A DNA stretch of 16,921 nt from JBAVQS01 sp049694275. GTDB lineage: Bacteria; Chloroflexota; Anaerolineae; UBA4142; SHND01. Of this stretch, positions 6,541 through 14,274 are shown one piece after another (positions within the stretch are counted from its first letter, which is position 1; each line of letters begins with the position of its first letter). Location of the stretch: contig JBAVQS010000192.1 in NCBI GenBank assembly GCA_049694275.1, positions 1 to 16,921 on the forward strand, read 5' to 3'. Under the pieces are notes generated by a model that saw only the letters and a list, made by a program, of their open reading frames with translations, was not told the origin of the DNA and searched no databases. The position numbers and the translations under genes are program-made.

Positions 6541-7347
6541 GTGTTGACAAACGACCAAGACATTGACAAGGCGCTCGAAGCGCAAATCGATCCCTGGCTC
6601 ACGCACATGCGCTGGCGCGCCGATTTCGACGAATGGCGCAAAAAACGTCTCTGGCAGGAAAACTATCAGCAAGAAGCGCTGGCCGACCTGAACCGGTTTG
6701 CGAAGGCCACGCCCATCCAGACGCGCGTCCTCGATCTGGGCGCCGGCATGGGAGGGTTCGCCGTCGCGCTGGCGCGAACGGAACGCCAGGTTGTAGCGAT
6801 GGACTACAACCTGGCTTATTGCGAGATCACGCGAACGCGGGCCCGGCGTTATGGGCTCAACCTGCCCGCGCTCAAGGGGGCGGGTGAAGCGCTCCCCTTT
6901 GCCAATACCGCCTTTGGCATTCTCACCTGCTGGGATGTCGTCGAGCATGTGCAGGACCCGGAAAAATTACTCTCTGAAATTGCACGTGTGCTCCAACCCG
7001 ACGGGCGCGCCTTTATCACAGTGATTAACCGCTATGCGCTCGTCGACCCGCACTATCACCTGCGCTTTATTAACTGGCTTCCCCGACCGCTGGCCGAGAA
7101 ATATATCGGATGGCGGCAGCGCACGAAAAAGACTCCCCTGCAGGACAAGCAAAAGCTGAGCGAGATGCACTATTACACTTACGGCGCGGCGGTCCAGCTC
7201 GCGGCCCGGTTCGGTTTCGAGACACAGGATTTGAACGCGCTGCACAGCCGGTTCAACCGCCTGCCCCGGCCATTGGGGCGCGCCCTTTATCTCGCCTGGC
7301 GCACGTTCGGCATGGGCACCTACCGCCTGGTATTGATCAAGCGATGA
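6541..7347 (+). CDS. Class I SAM-dependent methyltransferase
   Basis: 268 residues from a GTG start, 14 bp after the GT87 gene; only a weak GGGG (6530-6533) serves as RBS. Motif I is VLDLGAGMGGFA (63-74), the SAM-binding glycine loop. Asp88 (VVAMDYN) is placed at the end of strand 2 to bind the ribose hydroxyls. Further signatures are ALPFANTAFGILTCWDVVEHV and LQPDGRAFITV, as in the Methyltransf_11/23 families that act on small molecules including sugars. A region of about 100 residues follows the Rossmann core (PHYHLRFINWLPRPLAEKY), probably a substrate lid. The stop overlaps the start of the GT4 gene (ATGA), so translation is coupled. O-methylation of a sugar made by the neighbouring transferase is a reasonable inference; the acceptor atom is unknown. 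Confidence 0.85.
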   Translation: MLTNDQDIDKALEAQIDPWLTHMRWRADFDEWRKKRLWQENYQQEALADLNRFAKATPIQTRVLDLGAGMGGFAVALARTERQVVAMDYNLAYCEITRTRARRYGLNLPALKGAGEALPFANTAFGILTCWDVVEHVQDPEKLLSEIARVLQPDGRAFITVINRYALVDPHYHLRFINWLPRPLAEKYIGWRQRTKKTPLQDKQKLSEMHYYTYGAAVQLAARFGFETQDLNALHSRFNRLPRPLGRALYLAWRTFGMGTYRLVLIKR

Positions 7348-8513
7348 CCGAAAAACGATTACGCGTCGCGCTTTTGAATGTGACGACGACGACGCAGATG
7401 GGCGGCGTCGAAAGCTTTGTCTGGGAGATTGCCACACACCTGCCCGCGGACGAGGTCCAGGTGGATGTGCTGGGCGGGCACGGCAAGATTACACGCGACA
7501 TGCCCCCCGGCGTGCGCGTGCGGACCTTTCCCTACCTCCCACGCACCTTCTGGGCCCGCGTTCCGTTGCTCCGCCGTTCCAAACCGCTGGTCAAGCTACT
7601 GGAACGCCTCTCGTTTGGAATCGCCGTCCTGCCGACCCTGCTGCGCGAGCGGTATGACATCTTGCACATCCAAAAGCCTTTCGACCTACCCGTCGCCGGG
7701 TTAGCCCGGCTGTTCGTCGGGAGCAAAGTGCTGTTCGGCTGTCATGGAACGGATTATTTTCCCGGCGATCGCTTTTTCGTTCGCGCCGCCGATGGCGCGG
7801 TCTCTTGCTCGCGCTTTAATGCCTCGCAGATTGTGGAGCATTATCACCTCAACCCGGTCGTCATCTTTAACGGATTCGATCCTGCACTGTTTCACCCCAT
7901 GCCCCGTGATCTCGAACTGCGCGCCCGGTTTGCCGCGTCCACCGAACACCTGCTCCTATTTGCCGGGCGCCTCATTCGGTGGAAGGGAGTACAGCATCTG
8001 CTCGACGCGCTCTCGCAGTTGGACCCAGATGTAAAGCTGGTGATTACCGGGGAAGGGGACGAACGGGAACGGCTCGAACAGCAAGCCCACGACCTGCAGT
8101 TGTCCGGGCGCGTATTTTTCAGCGGGCGGGTAGCGACGGCTGACCTTCCGCGCTATTACAGCATCAGCGATCTGGTCGTTCTGCCTAGCCTGACGCACGA
8201 GACCTTTAGCATTGTGGCATGCGAAGCGCTGGCGTGCAGCCGCCCGGTTGTGGGCGCACGCGTCGGCGGCATTCCAGAACTCGTCGAGGAATTGGTACCG
8301 CCCGGAGATGCATCCGCGCTAGCAAACAAGATTCGCGCGCTCCTGGCAGATCCGGCCCACCGGGAGGAACTGGCGCGACGGGGCTGTGAACAGGTCAATA
8401 CCTTTTTGACCTGGCAAGCAACGACGGGGCGCGTGGTTGAAATCTATCGCCGGTTAAAGCGGGGCGAGCGCGTATTCGATGCGCCCAATCACATACAGCA
8501 GTCGTTGGGCTGA
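7344..8513 (+). CDS. GT4-family (GT-B fold) glycosyltransferase
   Basis: 389 residues from the ATG at 7344, which overlaps the upstream TGA as ATGA. A longer frame back to 7110 exists but only duplicates methyltransferase sequence in another frame. The N-terminal acceptor domain has QMGGVESFV (18-26), the glycine-rich loop of GT-B enzymes. The C-terminal donor domain has FAGRLIRWKG (Arg212, Lys214 contacting the donor phosphates) and HETFSIVACEAL with the E-x7-E pair at Glu286/Glu294. Together these place it in GT4 (Glycos_transf_1), retaining transferases that use nucleotide-activated sugars in the cytoplasm. No membrane segment is seen. Sugar and acceptor are not predictable. It is the last gene of the unit beginning at 4391; an 80-bp gap with a new promoter follows. 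Confidence 0.92.
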   Translation: MTEKRLRVALLNVTTTTQMGGVESFVWEIATHLPADEVQVDVLGGHGKITRDMPPGVRVRTFPYLPRTFWARVPLLRRSKPLVKLLERLSFGIAVLPTLLRERYDILHIQKPFDLPVAGLARLFVGSKVLFGCHGTDYFPGDRFFVRAADGAVSCSRFNASQIVEHYHLNPVVIFNGFDPALFHPMPRDLELRARFAASTEHLLLFAGRLIRWKGVQHLLDALSQLDPDVKLVITGEGDERERLEQQAHDLQLSGRVFFSGRVATADLPRYYSISDLVVLPSLTHETFSIVACEALACSRPVVGARVGGIPELVEELVPPGDASALANKIRALLADPAHREELARRGCEQVNTFLTWQATTGRVVEIYRRLKRGERVFDAPNHIQQSLG

Positions 8514-8515
8514 AC

Positions 8516-8543
8516 TTGCCTTTTTCTCTCGCAATGTTATAAT
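8516..8543 (+). promoter_or_regulatory. Sigma-70-type promoter of the double-propeller protein gene
   Basis: TTGCCT (8516-8521) and a perfect TATAAT (8538-8543) are separated by 16 bp. The predicted start near 8550 gives a leader of about 44 nt. This separates the gene from the glycosyltransferase unit upstream and suggests strong independent expression. Confidence 0.65.
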
Positions 8544-8584
8544 CGCCACAGGTTTGCCAGTCTGTAATCGGCACACCTAATTCA

Positions 8585-8589
8585 GGAGG
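8585..8589 (+). promoter_or_regulatory. Strong Shine-Dalgarno of the double-propeller protein gene
   Basis: GGAGG, within CAGGAGGT (8583-8590), lies 4 nt from the ATG at 8594. It is the best anti-SD match in the window. The other genes have weak or no such site, so high translation of this product is likely. Confidence 0.75.
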
Positions 8590-8593
8590 TTGT

Positions 8594-11131
8594 ATGAAGT
8601 TCGACCAAGTACGCCGGCTACTGATACAGATTTTTCCATTGGCAGCCCTGATTGGAGCAGTAGCCATCCTGTTCCTCTTTACAAACACGAATAGCGCATC
8701 CGCATCTACGTGGTCTTTCAAAACACTTACCGGAACCAACGCTTCAGACATAGCCGTGGACCCGACCAACGGCCACGCCCACGTTGTGTGGGGGGCGCCC
8801 GCGGGCGGAGACTATTATTATTCAGAGTGCGATCCGGTCGCAAACACCTGCACGAACCCATTAGACCTTTATCAGAACGGGTTCGGGCCAACCCCGTTGG
8901 GACAGGCCCCTGCCCCTGAGAACATCGACCCGCAGTATAATACGGCGGACGCCCTTCGCCCTGCCGTTGCAGTGGATAGCCTAGGCAACGTCTATACCGG
9001 TTTCAACAATCCTCCGGTGGGATCAGGAAAGGCCTATTTCCGCATGCGCCCGGCCGGGTCAACGGCCTGGAATAAGGCGGTCGCGCTTGGGACCGGGTGG
9101 GCCGTGCGCCTCGCCACCGATTCATCCAACAACCTGCATGCCGTCTGGGGTTATCAGAGCGCCCAGAATTACAAGAAGTTTGCGCTCAATAGCACTACCC
9201 CCTCCATAACCAAGAGCAATTTTGTCTCCAATGCCAACGGGGCTTCCATCGCCATCGATTCGGCTGGGACCGCGCACATTGTCTGGGAGACCGGTGGGAA
9301 CCCGAACGCGATTCAATATCGCACCATCTCATCGACCGGGACGGTCAGCGCGGTCAAAGTCGTTTACGCCCCGGGAGGCAATAAAACCATCAACCCGCAC
9401 ATTGCAGTCGACGCAACGGACCGGCTCCATATCGTCTATCGCGATTCAAATCCGAGCAGCATCCGAATCTATTACCAGAGCTTTGACAACAGCGGCAACC
9501 TCGGCAACCCGATTCCTGCCACTCATAAAGTCATCAGCACCGACGGCAATGGCGGCGATGAACCGAGCGTGTCGACCATTACCACTAACGGCACGACCTA
9601 CTATTTCGTCACCTACCAGCGCATCAATCCTGACAATACGCTCAATACGATGGTGTATGACGGTTCCACGAACCAGCTTGCGGCAATTGATGGCAAAGCT
9701 CGCGAGAACTGGCCGCGCATCGCCGCCAACCCCAAGACCGGCGAGATCAATACCGTCTTTCGGTTCGCCCCCGGCGATGGCTCACAGAACCTCGTCTATG
9801 CACACCGCAACTGCAACTGCGTCCAGTCGGCGACCAATACGCCGACTGTCACCCAAACGTCGACCGTAACCAATACGCCGACAAGCACATCGACATCGAC
9901 GAGCACGCCGACATCGACCGACACACCCACCGCAACCAACACCGCCACGATTACCGACACGCCGACGGACACGCCGACATCCACCGATACGCCGACGGCA
10001 TGCGTGGGCTGCACCGATACGCCGACGCCCACCTCTACCGATACGCCTACGGTCACGGACACGCCCACAGTCACAGACACGCCGACATCCACCAGTACGC
10101 CGACCGAGACGCCGACGAACACGGCAACCAGTACATCGACCAGCACCCCAACTGCAACAGCCACACTGGGCCACGGCACGCCGGTGAACCTCTCGAACAG
10201 TACCGCGACAGACAAAGCGCCTAACATCACCATCAACGGGAACGGTGATATTGTTGTCGCGTGGGAAAAGGACACGAGCTCGTCCAAGGACATTTATGCA
10301 CGCATCGCCCCGGGCGGCGGGTCGTTCAATGCCGCCGTCAAAGTGTCGAGCGCTTCACCGGCCGTTCTGCCCGACCTCTTTAACGCCAACACCTCGGACG
10401 TATATGCGTTCTTCCAACAGGGGACCGATATCTTTGATTCGATCCTGAGCGGCGGTTCCTGGTCCAGCACCACCAATGTCAGCAACACGCCCGGTCTGTC
10501 TTCGCAAAATGGCGTAGGCGTCCAGGGCAGCGATAGCAAAGTGTGGCTCGCCTGGCGTGAAATTAACAACCTCTCGTACGATGTCTGGGCTTTGCAAGTA
10601 GGCGGCAGCCGCACCCAATTATCGACCAGCGGCTCCGCCTCCTCTCCGGCCATCATTGCGGGAGACAGCGGGCAAGTTTTCGTCGCCTGGCTCGACAAGG
10701 GCCCCAGCGCGAACCTGAGCCAGATCAAGGTCTCGGAATGGACCGGCTCGGCCTGGACGGCCCTTCCCAATGCGACCAGCACCGGGAGCCAGCCCGCGCT
10801 CGCCTACCAGAACGGCAAGCTCTACGCCGTCTGGCTGAGTGGCGCAAAGATTCAGGAGAGCATCTGGGATGGCTCCAGTTGGGGAACCATCACCACCGTC
10901 AGCACCGGGACCTCGCCCAAGACGCCCAAAGTCTTTGTCCCGGCCAGTGGGAATGTCTTTATCGTCTGGTCTGACGGCGGCAAGATTTATCTCTCAAAGA
11001 ACAGCGGCGCCAAGCAACTCGTCTCAGGGAGCATTGGCAGCGCCACACTCCCCTCGCTCTATGTCGATAGCAACGACATTCCGTACATCGTCTTTTCGAA
11101 CGGCGAGGTCTGGTACGTGCTCAATCCGTAG
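8594..11131 (+). CDS. Secreted surface protein: two beta-propeller domains joined by a Thr/Pro/Ser linker
   Basis: 845 residues. A signal peptide or N-terminal anchor has basic residues 7-8, a hydrophobic core about 9-30 and a possible cut after SASA (~38). Residues about 40-405 contain seven copies of a strand motif of the form [A/I]-x-D-x-x-G-x-[A/L]-H-[V/I]-V-W (for example DIAVDPTNGHAHVVW from 52, VRLATDSSNNLHAVW, ASIAIDSAGTAHIVW). Residues about 526-845 contain seven more (NITINGNGDIVVAW, PAIIAGDSGQVFVAW, PALAYQNGKLYAVW). This is the pattern of BNR/sialidase-like beta-propellers, so I infer two seven-bladed propellers. Between them lies a Thr/Pro/Ser linker (413-524) interrupted by CVGC (470-473). 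No sialidase Arg triad or Asp-box set is evident, so carbohydrate or cell-surface binding is likelier than hydrolysis. No LPXTG or other C-terminal anchor is seen. It has its own promoter and strong RBS amid glycan genes and is a possible glycosylation target. Confidence 0.8.
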   Translation: MKFDQVRRLLIQIFPLAALIGAVAILFLFTNTNSASASTWSFKTLTGTNASDIAVDPTNGHAHVVWGAPAGGDYYYSECDPVANTCTNPLDLYQNGFGPTPLGQAPAPENIDPQYNTADALRPAVAVDSLGNVYTGFNNPPVGSGKAYFRMRPAGSTAWNKAVALGTGWAVRLATDSSNNLHAVWGYQSAQNYKKFALNSTTPSITKSNFVSNANGASIAIDSAGTAHIVWETGGNPNAIQYRTISSTGTVSAVKVVYAPGGNKTINPHIAVDATDRLHIVYRDSNPSSIRIYYQSFDNSGNLGNPIPATHKVISTDGNGGDEPSVSTITTNGTTYYFVTYQRINPDNTLNTMVYDGSTNQLAAIDGKARENWPRIAANPKTGEINTVFRFAPGDGSQNLVYAHRNCNCVQSATNTPTVTQTSTVTNTPTSTSTSTSTPTSTDTPTATNTATITDTPTDTPTSTDTPTACVGCTDTPTPTSTDTPTVTDTPTVTDTPTSTSTPTETPTNTATSTSTSTPTATATLGHGTPVNLSNSTATDKAPNITINGNGDIVVAWEKDTSSSKDIYARIAPGGGSFNAAVKVSSASPAVLPDLFNANTSDVYAFFQQGTDIFDSILSGGSWSSTTNVSNTPGLSSQNGVGVQGSDSKVWLAWREINNLSYDVWALQVGGSRTQLSTSGSASSPAIIAGDSGQVFVAWLDKGPSANLSQIKVSEWTGSAWTALPNATSTGSQPALAYQNGKLYAVWLSGAKIQESIWDGSSWGTITTVSTGTSPKTPKVFVPASGNVFIVWSDGGKIYLSKNSGAKQLVSGSIGSATLPSLYVDSNDIPYIVFSNGEVWYVLNP
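9833..10165 (+). repeat. Degenerate Thr/Pro-coding repeat tract
   Basis: About 333 bp (111 codons) built from short imperfect units such as ACGCCGACA and TCGACC, coding Thr, Pro, Ser, Asp and Asn in TDTPT/TSTPT patterns. It forms the linker of the double-propeller protein. Copies vary in wobble positions and spacing, so the tract looks old or selected at protein level rather than a fresh tandem expansion. Such DNA may still change length by slippage. Confidence 0.8.
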
Positions 11132-11154
11132 AGCGCCGCACGTGATCACAGGTT

Positions 11155-11201
11155 AGACCTGGCAGGTCTTGGCTCGCACATGCGCGCCGGCGCTTGCCAG
11201 G
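11155..11201. repeat. Nested inverted repeats downstream of the propeller gene
   Basis: AGACCT-GGC-AGGTCT (11155-11169) is a perfect 6-bp inverted repeat with a 3-nt spacer. CCTGGCA (11158-11164) also pairs with TGCCAGG (11195-11201) across a 30-nt loop that contains the palindrome GCGCCGGCGC (11184-11193). The stems are mutually exclusive. The AGACCTGNCAGGTCT-like core resembles short dispersed repeats I recall from environmental genomes, but I cannot verify this. Confidence 0.4.
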
Positions 11202-11231
11202 GACAGAGTCAATCTCAAAACCGGTAGAGCC

Positions 11232-11268
11232 CAAGTGGATGGGTTCGAGCGTTGAACCCATCCACTTG
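11232..11268 (+). terminator. Perfect 15-bp hairpin between the propeller gene and the second glycan unit
   Basis: CAAGTGGATGGGTTC (11232-11246) pairs perfectly with GAACCCATCCACTTG (11254-11268) around a 7-nt loop. It lies 100 bp after the propeller gene's stop. No T-run follows. Instead an RBS begins 10 nt later, so it may be a terminator, an mRNA 3'-end stabiliser, or a leader hairpin controlling the downstream unit. No clear promoter is visible between 11132 and 11288, so partial read-through from the propeller promoter is possible. Confidence 0.6.
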
Positions 11269-11278
11269 TCATGCCCAC

Positions 11279-11282
11279 GGAG
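11279..11282 (+). promoter_or_regulatory. RBS deciding the methyltransferase start
   Basis: GGAG lies 6 nt upstream of the ATG at 11289. The in-frame ATG at 11271 overlaps the foot of the hairpin region and has no SD, so 11289 is the likelier start. Confidence 0.6.
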
Positions 11283-11288
11283 TTTTGC

Positions 11289-12176
11289 ATGAGCAGGATC
11301 GAATCGACGCTTAATGCGCTGTTAAACCCGCTCGGTTACGAAATTGCATTGCACAAACGCGACAATCCCAAATTACGCCCGCCCGATCTGGCTGTGCCCT
11401 CGGCTGAGATCATCCAGAAGGCGGCCGGGTATTTTTGCAACTCGTTTCCCATCGCGCCAGGCTGCGGGCTGACGCAGGAGGAGATCGACCGCAGAATCGC
11501 CGGCTATTTCTGGCACTATCCTTTCGAGTTTGGCGGCAAGATGGTCAATTCGGACCACCAGGCCTTTAAAGGGATGCAGGGCCGGCACTATCGTCGCTAT
11601 ATGCACATCTTTCCGGCCCTCCTCTCGCTGACCGGCGGGTCCTTGGAGGGCAAGCGGGTGCTGGATATCGCGTGCAACGCCGGATTCTGGTCCATTCAAG
11701 CGCGGCTTGCCGGCGCCGAGTCGGTCCTGGGCGTCGAAGCCAGCGCCAAGAATATCGAGCAAGCAAACTTTATTCTTCAGCTTACCGGCCTCGATCGCAT
11801 CCGCTACCAGGTATTGAACGCCTATGAGGTCTCGGCGGAGGCGTTGGGCGAGTTCGATATTACCTTTTTCTTTGGCCTGCTCTATCATCTCGACGAGCCG
11901 ATGCTGGCGCTCCGGCGGTTGCACGAGGTGACGAAAACCATTGCAGTCGTCGATACGTCCATGGCTCAATCCCCCGTTCCGACCCTGTCGCTCAAATCCG
12001 ACGACGTACACCAGCAAAATTTTTCTAACGATCTCAAACTGGTGCCGTCCAAAAGCGCGGTCCCGATCCTGCTCCGGCATGCAGGGTTCCGCGAGGTCTA
12101 TTGGACGCCCGATTTCACCAACAATCGCGATTACCAGCTTGGCGGCGGACGCGGCACCTTTATCGCCATGAAATAA
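11289..12176 (+). CDS. Class I SAM methyltransferase (CmoB/DUF1698-like)
   Basis: 295 residues from the ATG at 11289 (301 from 11271). An N-terminal segment of about 120 residues precedes the Rossmann core. Motif I is VLDIACNAGFWS (124-135), followed by AESVLGVEAS for ribose binding. The run FGLLYHLDEPMLALRRLHEV resembles the post-motif region of CmoB-like and DUF1698 methyltransferases, where YHL-D-P is recurrent. In glycan and natural-product clusters, relatives with this layout methylate small molecules. A tRNA-modifying role is less likely because the gene sits in a glycosyltransferase unit with a GT4 gene 7 bp downstream. It opens the second unit. Confidence 0.8.
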   Translation: MSRIESTLNALLNPLGYEIALHKRDNPKLRPPDLAVPSAEIIQKAAGYFCNSFPIAPGCGLTQEEIDRRIAGYFWHYPFEFGGKMVNSDHQAFKGMQGRHYRRYMHIFPALLSLTGGSLEGKRVLDIACNAGFWSIQARLAGAESVLGVEASAKNIEQANFILQLTGLDRIRYQVLNAYEVSAEALGEFDITFFFGLLYHLDEPMLALRRLHEVTKTIAVVDTSMAQSPVPTLSLKSDDVHQQNFSNDLKLVPSKSAVPILLRHAGFREVYWTPDFTNNRDYQLGGGRGTFIAMK

Positions 12177-12183
12177 CAAGCCC

Positions 12184-13425
12184 ATGCGTGTATTACTGGT
12201 TGGTATGGGCGGCGTGAACGCCGCCTTCAAGAACTGGACGGAACCTTCTCTGGCGCACGCGCTCACCCAGCGCGGGCACGACGTCTATTCCTATAGCTAT
12301 CTCGATCCTGCGTCGAGCGTACAGCGACTGCGCGATGAGGATGTCGAGGGCGTGCGCGTGCACCGCGTGTCGCTCGGCCCGGTCGGCTTTTCCTGGGACC
12401 TCTGGCAGGCCATGCGCCGCGACCGCCCACCCGAAATCGTTCACATTCACCACCTGCGCAACGAACTGGCCTGGCAGGTCATGCTCTATTTCCAATCTCG
12501 GCGCATCCCGGTGATCCTCTCGCCAATTGGCCTGCTGCACGACCGCTTTATCACCGACAACCGCGACGACCCGTTTACGCAGCGGCTCAAGCTTGACAAC
12601 CTGATTTTCAACGCACGGGACTATATCCAACACCTCTCGCGCGAGTTCAGTCCGCGCAAGCACCTCCGAAACGGGTTGACCCATTTTCCGCTGGGCCGTG
12701 CCAATCACCTGATTGCGCTGTCAGAGTTTGAAAAGGGGCTGTTCGTACAAATGGGTATCCCGGAAACCCGGATCACCGTGATCCCCTTTGCCGTCGATCT
12801 CCCGCTTATCGACCAGGCGCTGGCAACAGGCCAGCCGCCGCGTAACTGGAACTATACGCGCCCGATCATCCTTTTTATCGGCCAGCTCAAGTATCGCAAA
12901 GGGTTCGACATCCTGATCCGCGCAGCGCCCCGCGTCCGCGCCGAGTTCCCCACCGCGTCGTTCGTGTTCCTGACGCACAATACGAGCCAGCGCGAAGCAT
13001 TCATGCAGCTTGTAGACCAGGTGGGTGCGCGCGATTATATCTATCTGGTCAAACAGGAAGGGGGCCCTGACACCGAGCCGGAAAAGATGCGCCAGTACGC
13101 CGCAAGCGATCTCTTTGCCTTTCCGACGCGCTATGAGGGGTTTGGCATCCCGCTCCTCGAAGCGATGGCGTGCCGCGTGCCAATCGTTTCGACCCGGATT
13201 CCGGTAATTGACGAAATCATTCAGGATGGCGAGAACGGGGCGCTGAGCAAGCTCAACAACCCGGACGATCTGGCTGCAAAAATGATTGGTGCGCTCAAGG
13301 ATGTCGAATGGCGTAAGCGGGCCGAGGCGACGGGTCGGGCGCGCGTGGAAACGTGTTATACTGAACCGCGCCTTGCCGAACTGACTGAGCACGTCTATCG
13401 ACAAGCGCTCAATCGGGCGCGATGA
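12184..13425 (+). CDS. GT4-family glycosyltransferase
   Basis: 413 residues; ATG 7 bp after the preceding stop, without an evident SD, so likely translated by coupling. The N-terminal domain begins MRVLLVGMGGVN and has PEIVHIHHLRNELAW. The donor domain has FIGQLKYRKGFDILIRA (Arg238, Lys239) and YEGFGIPLLEAMAC with the E-x7-E pair at Glu318/Glu326, followed by PIVSTRIPVIDEII. This is a standard GT4 retaining transferase. An unusually long insert lies between the two domains (LGLLHDRFITDN-like segment to about residue 175), possibly for acceptor binding. Its stop overlaps the next start as ATGA. The donor sugar is unknown. Confidence 0.92.
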   Translation: MRVLLVGMGGVNAAFKNWTEPSLAHALTQRGHDVYSYSYLDPASSVQRLRDEDVEGVRVHRVSLGPVGFSWDLWQAMRRDRPPEIVHIHHLRNELAWQVMLYFQSRRIPVILSPIGLLHDRFITDNRDDPFTQRLKLDNLIFNARDYIQHLSREFSPRKHLRNGLTHFPLGRANHLIALSEFEKGLFVQMGIPETRITVIPFAVDLPLIDQALATGQPPRNWNYTRPIILFIGQLKYRKGFDILIRAAPRVRAEFPTASFVFLTHNTSQREAFMQLVDQVGARDYIYLVKQEGGPDTEPEKMRQYAASDLFAFPTRYEGFGIPLLEAMACRVPIVSTRIPVIDEIIQDGENGALSKLNNPDDLAAKMIGALKDVEWRKRAEATGRARVETCYTEPRLAELTEHVYRQALNRAR

Positions 13426-14273
13426 CCAACGAGCAGTGGAGTGCGAATTCTTTGGGAAAAATTACCATACCCGCATGGAAATGCCTGCGTTATGAAGTGG
13501 CGATCAACGGCGCGCGCATTCTGCGCAAGACGATTAACGATTTCAGCCTCTGGCGCCTGATCGAATATCCAGAAACGGCCAAGTGGACCGAAGCAGGACG
13601 GGGCGACCTCGTGCTGGATGTCGGCTCGGGCACCTCGACTTTTGGGCAGATGCTGGCCCGCGAGGGGGCTCGCGTGATCGTGCTGGACCTGTCGCGCGAG
13701 CGTGTCCAGTGGCAGCGGGAAAAAGCCGCTGAGGCGTCGCCCGAGGTGCAAGCGCGCATCCTGCCGGTTGTCGCCGACGCCACCGCCCTCCCCTTTTGCG
13801 ATGGCGTATTCGAACGCATCACCTCGGTCTCGGCGCTCGAACATGTGCCCGGGGATGCGCAGGCGGCCAGCGAGATCGGGCGCGTCCTGCGCCCGAACGG
13901 AATTGCGGTCATTAGCGTGCCCTACACCTTTGAGGAGCGCAAGGGCTTTTTTGCGGGGATTAAAGATTTCAAGCGCACCGAGCGAAACACCTTCGTCCAG
14001 CCGAGCAAGGGGAACTACCAGGTGCGCTTTTACTCGAACGCTGACCTGGAAAGCCGTTTCGCCCAACCGGCGCACGCAACTATCGAGCGCATCAGCTATT
14101 TCGGACGCAAGATTTTGAACGATTGGTACAGCGAGACCCGCCTGAACCGGTACTGGCTCTCATTCATCCTGAAGGATTACGTGCTCAAGCTGATTGTCCA
14201 TCCCTTTGAAGAGACCTTTCTGCGCGGGACAGAGCCGTTCGGCGTCATTTTTCGCATGAGAAAGACCGGATAG
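13422..14273 (+). CDS. Class I SAM methyltransferase
   Basis: 283 residues, ATGA-overlapped with the upstream GT4 gene. Motif I is LVLDVGSGTSTFG (63-75) with VIVLDLS as the ribose-binding strand. ALPFCDGVFERITSVSALEHV and LRPNGIAVISVPYTFEE are typical of Methyltransf_11. A C-terminal part of about 110 residues (from ~175, TERNTFVQPSKGNYQVRFYS, then WLSFILKDYVLKLIVHPFEE) extends beyond the core and may cover the substrate or touch the membrane. The gene lies between GT4 and another methyltransferase one base away, so the product probably methylates the same glycan. The position methylated cannot be told. Confidence 0.85.
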   Translation: MTNEQWSANSLGKITIPAWKCLRYEVAINGARILRKTINDFSLWRLIEYPETAKWTEAGRGDLVLDVGSGTSTFGQMLAREGARVIVLDLSRERVQWQREKAAEASPEVQARILPVVADATALPFCDGVFERITSVSALEHVPGDAQAASEIGRVLRPNGIAVISVPYTFEERKGFFAGIKDFKRTERNTFVQPSKGNYQVRFYSNADLESRFAQPAHATIERISYFGRKILNDWYSETRLNRYWLSFILKDYVLKLIVHPFEETFLRGTEPFGVIFRMRKTG

Positions 14274-14274
14274 C

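Noticed and set aside
7110..7343. N-terminal extension of the first GT4 gene
   Set aside because: It overlaps the methyltransferase in another frame and lacks GT-B features; the ATG at 7344 overlaps the stop as ATGA and begins a normal GT-B strand.
9833..10165. CRISPR-like or satellite array
   Set aside because: Units are 6-15 bp, unequal and coding; there is no constant repeat of 23-47 bp with unique spacers.
9796..10293. Minus-strand frame of 165 codons rich in Val, Gly and Asp
   Set aside because: It is the complement of the Thr/Pro tract, whose repeated codons contain no minus-strand stops; the composition is low-complexity and no start signal is visible.
8594..11131. Active sialidase
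   Set aside because: The propeller motifs are sialidase-like in shape, but I see no convincing Asp-box series, Arg triad or catalytic Tyr/Glu pair.
11373..12266. Minus-strand frame of 297 codons opposite the CmoB-like methyltransferase
   Set aside because: The sense frame has clear SAM-binding motifs, an RBS and operon spacing; the antisense product shows no recognisable domain.
12721..13404. Minus-strand frame of 227 codons opposite the second GT4 gene
   Set aside because: A shadow of the donor domain coding strand, with no start signal or motif.
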